DNA from: Hamadaea flava
Lineage (GTDB): Bacteria > Actinomycetota > Actinomycetes > Mycobacteriales > Micromonosporaceae
DNA: 64,000 bases
Assembly (NCBI RefSeq): GCF_024172085.1
Contig: NZ_JAMZDZ010000001.1
Span: 4,092,001 to 4,156,000, forward strand
Direction of reading: 5' to 3'
The notes beneath the pieces are model-generated. The model worked only from the letters and a program-made list of their open reading frames with translations, was not told the DNA's origin and searched no databases. Below are positions 14,928 through 22,553 of this stretch, piece by piece (the stretch's first letter is position 1; every line of letters starts with the position of its first letter). A program made the position numbers and the translations under genes.

Positions 14928-16262
14928 GTGACCGACATTCCACGCCGAGCCGTAGCCCGCACTGCCAAGCTCGCGTCGCTGCCCCTCGGCTTCGCCGGGC
15001 GTACCGTTCTCGGGTTCGGCAAGCGGGTCACCGGGATGGCGGCCGACGTGGTGGCAGCCGGGATTCAAGAGCGGACGGCCGAGCAGCTGTTCAGCGTGTT
15101 GGGGCAGCTCAAGGGCGGTGCGATGAAGCTCGGCCAGGCGCTGAGCGTCTTCGAGGCCGCGTTGCCCGAGGAGTTGGCCGGGCCTTATCGGCAGGCCCTG
15201 ACGAAGCTGCAGGAGGCGGCTCCGCCGCTGCCGGCCGCCAGTGTCCACAAGGTCCTCGCCGACCAGCTCGGCCCGGACTGGCGCAGTCTCTTCAAGGAGT
15301 TCGACGACCATCCGGCCGCCGCGGCCAGCATCGGCCAGGTCCACCGGGCCGAGTGGAAGCTGCCGCGCAGGCGTACCGGGCTGCCCGTCGCGGTGAAGGT
15401 GCAATATCCCGGCGCGGGCGACGCCCTGATCGCCGATCTCGCTCAGCTGGCCCGGTTCTCCGCGCTCTTCGGCGTCATCCAGCCCGGCCTCGACGTGAAG
15501 CCGTTGGTCACCGAGTTGAAGGCGCGAGTCGTCGAGGAACTCGACTACGACCTCGAAGCCGCCTCGCAGACCACCTTCGCCGAGGCGTACGCCGACGACG
15601 AGCAGTTCCACATCCCTCGGGTGCTCATGAGCGCGCCCCGGGTGCTGGTCACCGAGTGGATCGAGGGCACTCCCCTGTCGGCGGTCATCAACTCCGGCAC
15701 GGTCGGCGAACGGGACCAGGCCGGCCAGCTGCTGGCGACCTTGGCGTTCTCGGCGCCCAGCCGGGCCGGGATGCTGCACGCCGACCCGCATCCGGGCAAC
15801 TTCCGGCTGATGCCCGACGGCCGGCTCGGCGTCATCGACTTCGGCGCGGTCGCCCGGCTCCCCGGCGGGCTGCCGGAGCCGATCGGGCGGCTCACCCGGC
15901 TCGCGCTCGAAGGCGATTCCGACGGCGTACTGAAGGGACTGCGCGAGGAAGGCTTCGTCAAGCCCGACGTCGACATCGACGCGCCCGCCATCCTGGAGTG
16001 GATCGACCCGATGCTCGAACCGCTGCGCGCCGAGGAATTCCGGTTCACCCGGTCCTGGCTGCGGGGCGAGGCGGCCCGGATCGCCAGCCCGAAGAGCCCG
16101 GCGTACGCGATGGGCCGGCAGCTCAACCTGCCACCGGCGTATCTGATGATCCAGCGCGTCACCATGGGCACCATCGGGGTGCTGTGCCAGCTGGAGGCCA
16201 AGGCCTCCTATCGCGACGTGATCGCGGAGTACCTGCCGGGCTTCGAGTCCGAACCCGTCTAG
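14928..16262 (+). CDS. ABC1/AarF-family atypical kinase
   Basis: About 444 residues of the ABC1 (AarF/UbiB/COQ8) family. Visible motifs in order are KLGQALSVFEAALPEE (KxGQ), the alanine-rich loop AAAASIGQVHRA replacing the glycine loop, VAVKVQYPG (ATP lysine), EELDYDLEA, LHADPHPGNF (catalytic loop) and GVIDFGAVARL (metal aspartate). The family acts as a membrane-associated ATPase in isoprenoid-lipid or quinone biology; the substrate here is not known. It corresponds to Rv3197 upstream of whiB7. GTG at 14928 is favoured behind GAGGGAGAA; ATG at 14895 is the alternative. Confidence 0.88.
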   Translation: MTDIPRRAVARTAKLASLPLGFAGRTVLGFGKRVTGMAADVVAAGIQERTAEQLFSVLGQLKGGAMKLGQALSVFEAALPEELAGPYRQALTKLQEAAPPLPAASVHKVLADQLGPDWRSLFKEFDDHPAAAASIGQVHRAEWKLPRRRTGLPVAVKVQYPGAGDALIADLAQLARFSALFGVIQPGLDVKPLVTELKARVVEELDYDLEAASQTTFAEAYADDEQFHIPRVLMSAPRVLVTEWIEGTPLSAVINSGTVGERDQAGQLLATLAFSAPSRAGMLHADPHPGNFRLMPDGRLGVIDFGAVARLPGGLPEPIGRLTRLALEGDSDGVLKGLREEGFVKPDVDIDAPAILEWIDPMLEPLRAEEFRFTRSWLRGEAARIASPKSPAYAMGRQLNLPPAYLMIQRVTMGTIGVLCQLEAKASYRDVIAEYLPGFESEPV

Positions 16263-16276
16263 CACCGGAATGTGGC

Positions 16277-16337
16277 GCTGGATCAGGGTTCCCGATCGAA
16301 TCTTGACCCAAGATTCGACCCAGAACCCTGATCCAGC
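16277..16337 (+). terminator. Compound hairpin after the ABC1 kinase gene
   Basis: An outer 15-bp stem (16277-16291 with 16323-16337) encloses an inner 9-bp stem built from CGAATCTTG and CAAGATTCG around ACC. CCTGTTTT follows. It starts 15 bases after the stop. Confidence 0.85.
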
Positions 16338-16358
16338 CCTGTTTTGGGGAGACAAGAA

Positions 16359-16392
16359 AGCGCCCGGGCCGCGTACTCGCGGACCGGGCGCT
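16359..16392 (-). terminator. Terminator of the 51-residue gene
   Basis: AGCGCCCGG (16359-16367) pairs with CCGGGCGCT (16384-16392), with a further inner CCGCG/CGCGG stem. On the minus strand TTTCTTG follows. It lies 24 bases past the stop of the small gene. Confidence 0.75.
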
Positions 16393-16416
16393 GGTGTTTG
16401 GTCGTCGATCTACCGA

Positions 16417-16572
16417 TCAGAAGGAGCCCGACTGGCGGGCCTGCTTACGCAGCGCCTTCATGGCGATGCGCTTCGCGGTGCGGGGTGCCTCGGTCTGAGG
16501 CTCAGGCATTCGCGCCCGCGTCAGCGCTTCGCTCAGTAGATACATATCGCCCATTCCACTGGTGGGATTCAT
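16417..16572 (-). CDS. 51-residue basic protein downstream of whiB7
   Basis: Too short for most gene finders but well supported. It has an ATG at 16572 behind GAAGGA, an in-frame stop at 16417 and a terminator directly after. The product begins MNPTSGMGDMYLLSEALTRA and ends with a strongly basic half containing AKRIAMKALRKQARQ. It follows whiB7 by 85 bp on the same strand and could be part of its transcript. I do not recognise a family. A short helical nucleic-acid- or membrane-associated protein is possible. Confidence 0.65.
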   Translation of the reverse strand: MNPTSGMGDMYLLSEALTRARMPEPQTEAPRTAKRIAMKALRKQARQSGSF

Positions 16573-16657
16573 TTCCTTCTCGCTCTCTCAATCATCTATT
16601 TCGGATGTAGCCGGTAAGACCCGGCTGGGTTGGTGCTTCGCTGCTGTGCTGTTCGGT

Positions 16658-17017
16658 TCAGGCGGCCAGTCGTACCGACTCGCGGCCGGTGACCGTCGCC
16701 ACCCGGGCGACCGTCTCGGCCCGCAGGTCAGCGTCACGGGCGAGGTCCTCCTTGCGCGGACGGCCACGAGGACGCTTGCGCGCCACGATCGCACCGCGGT
16801 CGAAGATCTCACCACCCCAGACGCCCCAGGGCTCGGCCCGCTCCAACGCGCCCGCCAGGCACTCGGCCCGCAGCGGGCAGTCGCCGCAGAGGGCTCGGGC
16901 CAGCTCCAGCTCGGCCGGAGCGTCGGCGAACCACAGGTCGGGGTCGAACTTCCGGCAGGGCAGCTCCGCACCCAGCTCGACGGGGACGTCGAGAGCTGGG
17001 GCCAACGCCAGACTCAT
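16658..17017 (-). CDS. whiB7: WhiB7 redox-sensing transcription factor
   Basis: 119 residues from the ATG at 17017. The four iron-sulfur cysteines are C21, C44, C47 and C53 (C-x22-C-x2-C-x5-C). The tryptophan/glycine turn GVWGGE (residues 65-70) contacts the principal sigma factor in this family. An AT-hook RPRGRPRK (82-89) distinguishes WhiB7 from other WhiB proteins. In actinobacteria it activates intrinsic antibiotic-resistance genes after translation stress. The neighbours are the usual ones: ABC1 kinase on one side and uvrD2 on the other. A terminator-like hairpin 59 bases upstream points to attenuation control. Confidence 0.95.
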   Translation of the reverse strand: MSLALAPALDVPVELGAELPCRKFDPDLWFADAPAELELARALCGDCPLRAECLAGALERAEPWGVWGGEIFDRGAIVARKRPRGRPRKEDLARDADLRAETVARVATVTGRESVRLAA

Positions 17018-17075
17018 AGTCCTACTCACCTCTTCTTCCTTCTTGGGGGTTCTTCCCCAGGGGTGGCCGTAGTGG

Positions 17076-17121
17076 CAAATAAATGAGGCCGCGGATCCCG
17101 GTGTACGGGTTCCGCGGCCTC
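17076..17121 (-). promoter_or_regulatory. Attenuator in the whiB7 leader
   Basis: An 11-bp stem GAGGCCGCGGA/TCCGCGGCCTC (17085-17095 with 17111-17121) is extended inside by CCCG/CGGG. On the minus strand it is followed by ATTTATTT. It is a complete intrinsic terminator lying before the whiB7 start. A second stem formed by CGAGGT and ACCTCG plus GGTCT/AGACC (about 17119-17168) touches its first arm and could act as an antiterminator. Leader attenuation of whiB7 is established in mycobacteria and streptomycetes. Confidence 0.8.
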
Positions 17122-17144
17122 GAGGTGAGCCGGTGGTCTGTTTT

Positions 17145-17456
17145 CTAGACCGGCCTACCTCGAGGCGGAACACCGCGGAGTCCATCGACCTTGATCGACA
17201 TGAACTCCGGCTTCTTCGCGTAGCCGCCGCGCGGGTCCTGGACCTGGATCTGCTCCGGGCTCAGGACGGTCTGCGGCTGCTGCGCGGCCAGCGGAGACAC
17301 TGCTCCGATGACGTGACCCGGCTTACGGGCCATCAACACATCGCCACCCAGGCTCAGCTGGGCGATAGTGGGCAGACTGGTGCCACCGTTCGACGCGCAG
17401 GCAGAAGCGAGCATCGGCAGTCTCTGCGGCGTCATCGTCCACGTCTTCAGGCCCAC
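17145..17456 (-). CDS. 103-residue protein, possible whiB7 leader ORF
   Basis: This open frame has strongly GC-biased third positions and a good GAGGAG site nine bases before the GTG at 17456; an earlier in-frame GTG at 17465 lies too close to that site. The product starts with the 12 residues MGLKTWTMTPQR, has a Gly/Leu/Ile-rich middle (TSLPTIAQLSLGGDVL) and a Pro/Gly/Arg-rich tail. No family is recognised. It lies between uvrD2 and whiB7, and its stop is only 24 bases before the attenuator stem, inside the possible antiterminator. It may be an independent small protein, a long leader ORF coupling ribosome stalling to whiB7, or both. Confidence 0.55.
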   Translation of the reverse strand: MGLKTWTMTPQRLPMLASACASNGGTSLPTIAQLSLGGDVLMARKPGHVIGAVSPLAAQQPQTVLSPEQIQVQDPRGGYAKKPEFMSIKVDGLRGVPPRGRPV

Positions 17457-17570
17457 CTGGCTCACCTCCTCACTGCTCTCCGCGTCCGGCTCTCGCCGGT
17501 GTCGCGCTCGGGTCTAGCTCCCGGGCAGGATTGCTCCCGCCGCTCGAACTGGTGTGACCGAAGGTTATTC

Positions 17571-17588
17571 CGCCTGCTTGAGCAGGCG
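17571..17588 (-). terminator. Short hairpin after uvrD2
   Basis: CGCCTGCT (17571-17578) and AGCAGGCG (17581-17588) form a perfect stem with a 2-base gap, 10 bases past the uvrD2 stop. No T tract follows. It is a weak terminator or processing site. Confidence 0.4.
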
Positions 17589-17597
17589 CAAATGATT

Positions 17598-19709
17598 TTA
17601 CGGTTCCGTTGCCAAGTTTTTTTCGCCGACAAGATCGTCGACGTCCGCGCCGTTGAGAAGCGCCAATGTCGCGGGCCCGTACAACTCGATCTTCCGAGGC
17701 CCGATGCCGGCGATGCTCATCAGGTCATCGGTGCTGGTGGGACGGCGTTCGGCGAGGGCCGTGAGGGTGGCGTCGGTGAACACCACGTACGCCGGGACGC
17801 CCTGCTCGGCGGCGACCCGCGACCGCCACTCCCGGAGTCGTTCGAAAAGTTCCTCGTCCAGGTCGGCGGGGCAGGTCTGGCACCGGCCGAGCTTGCGTTC
17901 CGAGCCGCCGAGCAGGGTCGCGCCGCACACCCGGCAGGACACCGCGATGGCCCGCCGACGGTCGACCTTCGACGGACCCTTCCGCTGGGCCGGGGCGTCC
18001 GAGCCACCGAGGCTCGGCAAGAACCGGCACGGCTTGCGAGCCCGGCCGCCCGGCGACCGGGACTGCCCGTAGCTCAGCCACAGCCAGTGCCGGGCCCGGG
18101 TCACGCCGACGTAGAGCAGCCGACGTTCCTCCTCCACCGCCTGCGGCGTCTTCGCGTACGCCGTGGGCAGGGTGCCCTCGACGAGGCCGACGAGGAAGAC
18201 GGCGTCCCATTCAAGCCCCTTGGCGGAATGCAGGCTGGCCAGCGTCACCCCCTCGACGGTCGGGGCGTGCTGGGCGTCCGCCCGGCGGCCCAGCTCCGCG
18301 GTGAACTCCGTGAGCGTCGGCGAGCCGATCTCCTGGGCGAGCCGGTGCAGCGCCGCCAGCGCCTCCCAGCGTTCCCGGGCGGCCCCACCGGATGGCGGTT
18401 GCGCCGGTTCCCAGCCCAGACCGCGGAGGACCGCGGCGACCGCGTCCGGGACGGTGCCCTCCAGCTCGCCGCGGGAAGCCGACCGCAACGCGATCATCGC
18501 CTGGCGTACCTCGGCGCGTTCGAAGAACCGCTCCCCACCGCGTACGACATAGGGAACGCCCGCCTCGGCGAGCGCCTCTTCATATGCCTCCGACTGGGCG
18601 TTGGCCCGGAAGAGCACGGCGATCTCCGCGGCCGGGACGCCCGAGGCGATCAGCTCGGAGCAGCGGGCCGCGACCGCGGCCGCCTCGGTCGGCTCGTCGG
18701 CGAACTGCCGGATGTCCGGCGCGGGGCCGTCAGGCCGTTGGCCGACCAGGTCCAGGCGCAGCTTGGCCTCGACTCCTCCGGCCTGCCGGATCACCGCGTT
18801 GGCCAGACCTACCACTTGCGGGGTCGACCGATAGTCGCGGACCAACCGGACGACCGTGGCCTCGCGGAACTGGCGCGGGAAGTCGATGAGATAGCCGGAG
18901 GTCGCGCCGGTGAACGAGTAGATGGTCTGGGCGGCGTCCCCGACGACCGTCAGATCCCGGCGACCGCCGAGCCACGCGTCGAGCAGCCGCTGCTGCAACG
19001 GGTTGACGTCCTGGTACTCGTCGACGACGAAATGCCGGTACTGCGACCGGATCTGCTCGGCGACGTCGGAGTGCTCCTCGATCCCCCACACGATCGCGCG
19101 CAGCAGATCTTCGAAGTCCATCATGCCGGCCGCCCGCTTGACCTGCTCGTACGCCGTGAACACCTTGGCGATCTCGGCGGCCGGCAACGGCGTCTCGCGT
19201 TGGGCCTTGGCCGCCGCGACCTCGTATTCGCTCGGCTCGATGAGGCTGGACTTCGCCCACTCGATCTCGGAGGAGAGGTCGCGTGCGGTGGTGCGGTCGG
19301 CCCGTACGCCGGCCCGCGAGCCCGCCAGCGTGACCAGCCGCGCCTTGCTGTCGACCAGTTCCGGCATCTCGCGGCCGCGCAACAGGCGGGGGGCGAAGTA
19401 GCGCAGCTGACGAAGCGCGGCGGCGTGGAAGGTACGGGCCGATACGCCGGTCGCGCTCAAGGCGGCCAGCCGTTCGCGGAGCTGGGCCGCGGCGCGGGCG
19501 GTGAATGTGACGGCGAGCACATGCCGGGCCTGGACCTGGTCGTCGACCACCCGATGGGCGATGCGATGGGTGATCGCCCGGGTCTTGCCGGTGCCCGCCC
19601 CGGCGAGGATGCAGACCGGACCGGCCGGCGCGGTCACCGCCGCCAGCTGCTCCGGATCGAGTCCACGGAGTGGATCATGCCGTCCTGAGTCACCTGCCAC
19701 AGCGTGCAA
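17598..19709 (-). CDS. uvrD2: UvrD2-type SF1 DNA helicase with HRDC domain
   Basis: 703 residues. SF1A motifs: Q motif GLDPEQLAAV, ILAGAGTGKTRAITHRI (Walker A, about residues 34-50), VVDEYQDVNPLQQ (DExx box), VVGDAAQTIYSFTGA (motif III), TLASLHSAKGLEWDAVFLVG (motif V) and LLYVGVTRAR (motif VI). A zinc-type cluster CRVCGATLLGGSERKLGRC..CP follows near residue 590. A C-terminal HRDC domain (residues about 620-695) is the hallmark of actinobacterial UvrD2, which in mycobacteria is an essential 3'-5' helicase. It is transcribed away from mrx1 and toward whiB7. Confidence 0.95.
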   Translation of the reverse strand: MHAVAGDSGRHDPLRGLDPEQLAAVTAPAGPVCILAGAGTGKTRAITHRIAHRVVDDQVQARHVLAVTFTARAAAQLRERLAALSATGVSARTFHAAALRQLRYFAPRLLRGREMPELVDSKARLVTLAGSRAGVRADRTTARDLSSEIEWAKSSLIEPSEYEVAAAKAQRETPLPAAEIAKVFTAYEQVKRAAGMMDFEDLLRAIVWGIEEHSDVAEQIRSQYRHFVVDEYQDVNPLQQRLLDAWLGGRRDLTVVGDAAQTIYSFTGATSGYLIDFPRQFREATVVRLVRDYRSTPQVVGLANAVIRQAGGVEAKLRLDLVGQRPDGPAPDIRQFADEPTEAAAVAARCSELIASGVPAAEIAVLFRANAQSEAYEEALAEAGVPYVVRGGERFFERAEVRQAMIALRSASRGELEGTVPDAVAAVLRGLGWEPAQPPSGGAARERWEALAALHRLAQEIGSPTLTEFTAELGRRADAQHAPTVEGVTLASLHSAKGLEWDAVFLVGLVEGTLPTAYAKTPQAVEEERRLLYVGVTRARHWLWLSYGQSRSPGGRARKPCRFLPSLGGSDAPAQRKGPSKVDRRRAIAVSCRVCGATLLGGSERKLGRCQTCPADLDEELFERLREWRSRVAAEQGVPAYVVFTDATLTALAERRPTSTDDLMSIAGIGPRKIELYGPATLALLNGADVDDLVGEKNLATEP

Positions 19710-19769
19710 TCATTCCAGGCGGCTCTGACGTTGCACTCGCCAGACACCCCTGCGTAGAAAGGTCCGTCG

Positions 19770-20003
19770 ATGTTGACGATGTACTCCACCTCTTGGTGCG
19801 GTTACTGCCACCGGCTCAAGTCGCAGCTGGACCGGGAGGGCATCGGCTACACCGTGGTCGACATCGAGCAGGACCCCACTGCGGCCGAGTTCGTGATGAG
19901 CGTCAACGGCGGCAACCAGACCGTGCCGACAGTGCGGTTCGCCGACGGGACGACGATGACGAACCCGAGCATCGCCCAGGTGAAGCTGGCGCTCGCCGGC
20001 TGA
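19770..20003 (+). CDS. mrx1: Mycoredoxin Mrx1
   Basis: 77 residues with a glutaredoxin fold. The active site is STSWCGYCHRLK, a CxxC pair near residues 10-13, with the cis-proline motif NQTVPTVRF and the C-terminal DGTTMTNPS. Mycoredoxins use mycothiol instead of glutathione to reduce protein-mycothiol mixed disulfides; mshB in this window supports mycothiol production. It diverges from uvrD2 by 60 bp, as in M. tuberculosis (Rv3198A). Its 3' sixty-odd bases are repeated in degenerate form at 20864-20934. Confidence 0.93.
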   Translation: MLTMYSTSWCGYCHRLKSQLDREGIGYTVVDIEQDPTAAEFVMSVNGGNQTVPTVRFADGTTMTNPSIAQVKLALAG

Positions 20004-20008
20004 CTCAC

Positions 20009-20830
20009 GTGACGGACAGGACGACCGAGGACGACGCGGACCGCGAGGCACTGGCCGGCGGCCTGGCGAACGCGGGGGCGGTCTTCCGTCGCGGTGCGGT
20101 GGTGGAGCGCCCGGCGCCGCCCAGCGCGCCGGCGCTCCATGCCCACCTCCTCGCACTGAAGGACCACGGCTTCGACGCTGCTCCGACTCCCGTGAGGCTC
20201 ACTGCTGACGGGCGTGAGCAGCTGACCTTCGTCCCCGGCGAGGTGGCTCTGCCACCCTTTCCGGCCTGGGCACTGACGACGACCGCGCTCGAATCGGTGG
20301 GGAACCTGCTGCGCCGCCTGCATGAGGCCAGCGCGACCATCGCCGTCGACGCGGACGCCGAGTGGCCCCGGGATCTCGCCGACCCGGAGGGCGGAACGAT
20401 GCTGTGCCACAACGACGTGTGCCCGGAGAACGTCGTCTTCCGCGACGGTCGCGCCGCCGCCTTGATCGACTTCGACCTCGCGGCTCCGGGCCGTCCACTC
20501 TGGGACGTCGCCATGGCCGCGCGCTACTGGGTGCCCACGCTCGATCCGGTGTCCGCGGCCGAACAGTTTCCCACCCGACTGGACACACCGGCACGGCTGC
20601 GGATCCTCGCCGACGGCTACGGCCTCTCGCCGGGCGAACGCGCCGAGCTGCCCGGCGTGATCGAACAGGCCACGGAGGTCTGCCGGGCGTTCGTCGCCCG
20701 CCGCGTGGCGGACGGTGACCCCGTCTTCCGCCGAGCGCTGGCCGACCGGGGCGGATGGGGACGCTGGGACCGCGTACAGAACTGGCTGAGCGGTCATCGC
20801 GAGATGTTCACTGCCGCGCTGCTGGACTGA
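20009..20830 (+). CDS. Phosphotransferase (APH/choline-kinase fold)
   Basis: About 273 residues. The kinase-like catalytic loop is CHNDVCPENVVFRDGRAAALIDFDLAAPG: HNDxxxxN supplies the catalytic Asp and metal Asn, and IDFD is the metal-binding Asp motif. The N lobe is short. Proteins of this type phosphorylate small molecules, including aminoglycosides and choline, or are of unknown substrate; antibiotic resistance is only a possibility. GTG at 20009 is five bases past the mrx1 stop, suggesting co-transcription. It lies between mrx1 and a broken copy of the mrx1 3' end, as though inserted by a duplication. Confidence 0.75.
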   Translation: MTDRTTEDDADREALAGGLANAGAVFRRGAVVERPAPPSAPALHAHLLALKDHGFDAAPTPVRLTADGREQLTFVPGEVALPPFPAWALTTTALESVGNLLRRLHEASATIAVDADAEWPRDLADPEGGTMLCHNDVCPENVVFRDGRAAALIDFDLAAPGRPLWDVAMAARYWVPTLDPVSAAEQFPTRLDTPARLRILADGYGLSPGERAELPGVIEQATEVCRAFVARRVADGDPVFRRALADRGGWGRWDRVQNWLSGHREMFTAALLD

Positions 20831-20863
20831 CCTGCTCGGGCGCTGACCCCGCCGCACTCGGCG

Positions 20864-20934
20864 ATGCGGTTCGTCGACGGACGACGATGACGGACCCGAG
20901 CATCGCTCAAGTCAAGGACCGCCTCGGCGTGTAG
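20864..20934 (+). pseudogene. Remnant of a second mycoredoxin 3' end
   Basis: This 71-bp stretch aligns with the last 68 bases of mrx1. ATGCGGTTCGTCGACGG corresponds to the mrx1 bases for VRFADG. One base is then missing, and ACGACGATGACGGACCCGAG follows, so TMTDPSIAQVK is read in a shifted frame before ending in TAG. Only the C-terminal part survives. The rest of 20831-21137 contains nothing recognisable apart from the ribosome site of the next gene. Confidence 0.75.
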
Positions 20935-21137
20935 TGCCATCACCTGCTGTCGGCTTCCCGGCCCGGCTCGGCACGCGCGGCGTACCGAGCGGTAACCGCA
21001 TATGGGGCCTATGCTCTGTCCTCGGTCACTGTGCGTGCCCGGACCGTCGCAATCCCAGCGAAGCCCGCGTCGAGGCCGAACCGGGAAGCTCGCGTCGACC
21101 CAGGGCCAGTGCGGCGCACGCGAGGAGGTCCGCCCCG

Positions 21138-22034
21138 ATGCAGCGAACGCCCAGTCCGGTCATGCGCCGGCGCCGCCTCGGTCTCGAGTTGCGGCGCCTG
21201 CGCATCGCCGCTGGTCTCACCGGCGATCAGGTGGTCGAACAGGTCGGCTGGGCGGCGAAGTCGAAGCTGTCCCGGCTGGAGAACGGCAAGAGCCGGCCCG
21301 ACCTGGCCGACATCCTCGATCTCCTCGACCTCTACCAGGTACGCGGAGAGGGCCGCGACGAACTGGTCGCCATCGCCCGGGAGGCGGGCAACACCCGCTG
21401 GATCCGGGCGTACGCCGTGATGACGGCCCGCCAGCGGGGGTACGCCGAGCTGGAGGGCGGCGCCACCCAGATCCGGGAGTACGCCGCCGCCACGATCCCC
21501 GGCCTCCTCCAGACCCCGGAGTACGCCCGCATCCGGATCATGTCCTCGCGGCCGCTCCAGACCTTGCCGAGTCAGCGGAACGAGGACGACGAACGGCATG
21601 ATCCGCAGGCCGAGGTGGAAGCGCGGATGGCCCGGCAGTCCATCCTCACGCGGGAGGCCGATCCGCCCGCGTACGAGGCCGTGCTGGACGAGGCGGCGCT
21701 GGCCGGGCGCAGTGCCCCAGCCGATGTCCTTTCCGGACAGATTCACCACCTTCGTGCGGTGGCATCGTTACCGAACGTAACTTTGCGGGTGCTGCCTCGC
21801 GAGGCCCGAGTGGGCGAATTCTTCCAACCGCAGCACGGTTTCTCGATCTATACCTTCGCCGATCCCGGTGACCTTCCGACCGTCGCGGTGGAGGCGCTAG
21901 CGAGTGATCTGACCCTCACCGACAGGACTGCGGCCAGCAGATATGCCAAGGTTTACGAGTGGCTGCGGTCGGCCGCGCTGGACCCTGTGGCGACAGTGGA
22001 CTGGCTCAGCCGGCATGTCAACGCGACGCGCTGA
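21138..22034 (+). CDS. XRE-family regulator with DUF5753 domain
   Basis: About 298 residues. The N terminus has a Cro/CI helix-turn-helix: LGLELRRLRIAAGLTGDQVVEQVGWAAKSKLSRLENGKSRP is the full span, with the recognition helix at KSKLSRLENG. The rest is DUF5753, recognisable by IPGLLQTPEYARI, ILTREADPPAYEAVLDEAAL and LPNVTLRVLP. Such regulators are very numerous in filamentous actinomycetes and often paired with a small partner protein. ATG at 21138 has GAGGAGG nine bases upstream. The 81-residue gene at 22218 may be its partner. Confidence 0.9.
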   Translation: MQRTPSPVMRRRRLGLELRRLRIAAGLTGDQVVEQVGWAAKSKLSRLENGKSRPDLADILDLLDLYQVRGEGRDELVAIAREAGNTRWIRAYAVMTARQRGYAELEGGATQIREYAAATIPGLLQTPEYARIRIMSSRPLQTLPSQRNEDDERHDPQAEVEARMARQSILTREADPPAYEAVLDEAALAGRSAPADVLSGQIHHLRAVASLPNVTLRVLPREARVGEFFQPQHGFSIYTFADPGDLPTVAVEALASDLTLTDRTAASRYAKVYEWLRSAALDPVATVDWLSRHVNATR

Positions 22035-22217
22035 CATCCGCTGAACGAACCCGAGAGATCACCCGAACGGGCGGGCCTGAACCCCGATCGGGGTGAAGTC
22101 CTTGTTAACGCTCCGTGGTTTACCGCACCATAGTCCTCACCACTCGTGGAAGTTCCACCAATGGATCTCCCTCGAGCACCCTCCGCCGCCCTGGGCAGAC
22201 ACACGGAGAGACGTCAC

Positions 22218-22463
22218 ATGCGGTACCTCATAATCCGGACCGAGGTCAGGCCGGTTGACCTGACCGACCTCAACGCGCTCTGGTCTGAGGACGCACCGCT
22301 TCGCGACGAGACCGAATCGCCCGAGCCACGTCGGCAGACCGCCGAGGCGGATTCACTCGAAGCCGCTCTGCGCCTCGCCCGCGCCTTGGCCTCCGTAGGC
22401 GCCGTACGCGCCGGCCGTCAGCGAGTGAAGGTACTGAAACTCGGCCAGCCCCGCCTGATCTGA
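22218..22463 (+). CDS. 81-residue protein downstream of the XRE regulator
   Basis: Start at ATG 22218 behind GGAG; an in-frame ATG at 22161 would add 19 residues. The product starts with a strand MRYLIIRTEVRPVDLTDL, has an acidic/Arg middle, and ends in a helix ALRLARALASVGAVRAGRQR followed by VKVLKLGQPRLI. No family is recognised. The pattern of strand, helix and strand suggests a small compact domain, not a DUF397 partner. It lies 183 bp past the XRE gene on the same strand and ends just before an intrinsic terminator. Confidence 0.6.
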   Translation: MRYLIIRTEVRPVDLTDLNALWSEDAPLRDETESPEPRRQTAEADSLEAALRLARALASVGAVRAGRQRVKVLKLGQPRLI

Positions 22464-22480
22464 CAGTCCACCGGCGCGAC

Positions 22481-22507
22481 GCCCCTCCCCGGACGGAGGG
22501 GCTTTTT
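22481..22507 (+). terminator. Intrinsic terminator
   Basis: GCCCCTCC (22481-22488) pairs with GGAGGGGC (22495-22502) around CCGGAC, followed by TTTTT. It is one of the few classic terminators with a T tract in the window. Confidence 0.93.
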
Positions 22508-22518
22508 AAACACCCCTT

Positions 22519-22553
22519 TTGAAAGAACCCTTTAATCGCGTACGCTGAAGGTA
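22519..22553 (+). promoter_or_regulatory. Promoter of the ArsR-MFS operon, probably leaderless
   Basis: TTGAAA (22519-22524), a 16-bp spacer and TACGCT (22541-22546) fit a housekeeping promoter. Transcription would start about six bases later, at the ATG at 22553. GAAGG directly before the ATG is too close to serve as a normal ribosome site. Confidence 0.65.

Noticed and set aside
20009-20830. Naming the phosphotransferase as an aminoglycoside-resistance enzyme
   Set aside because: Only the general HNDxxxxN/IDFD kinase motifs are visible. They are shared by many small-molecule kinases.
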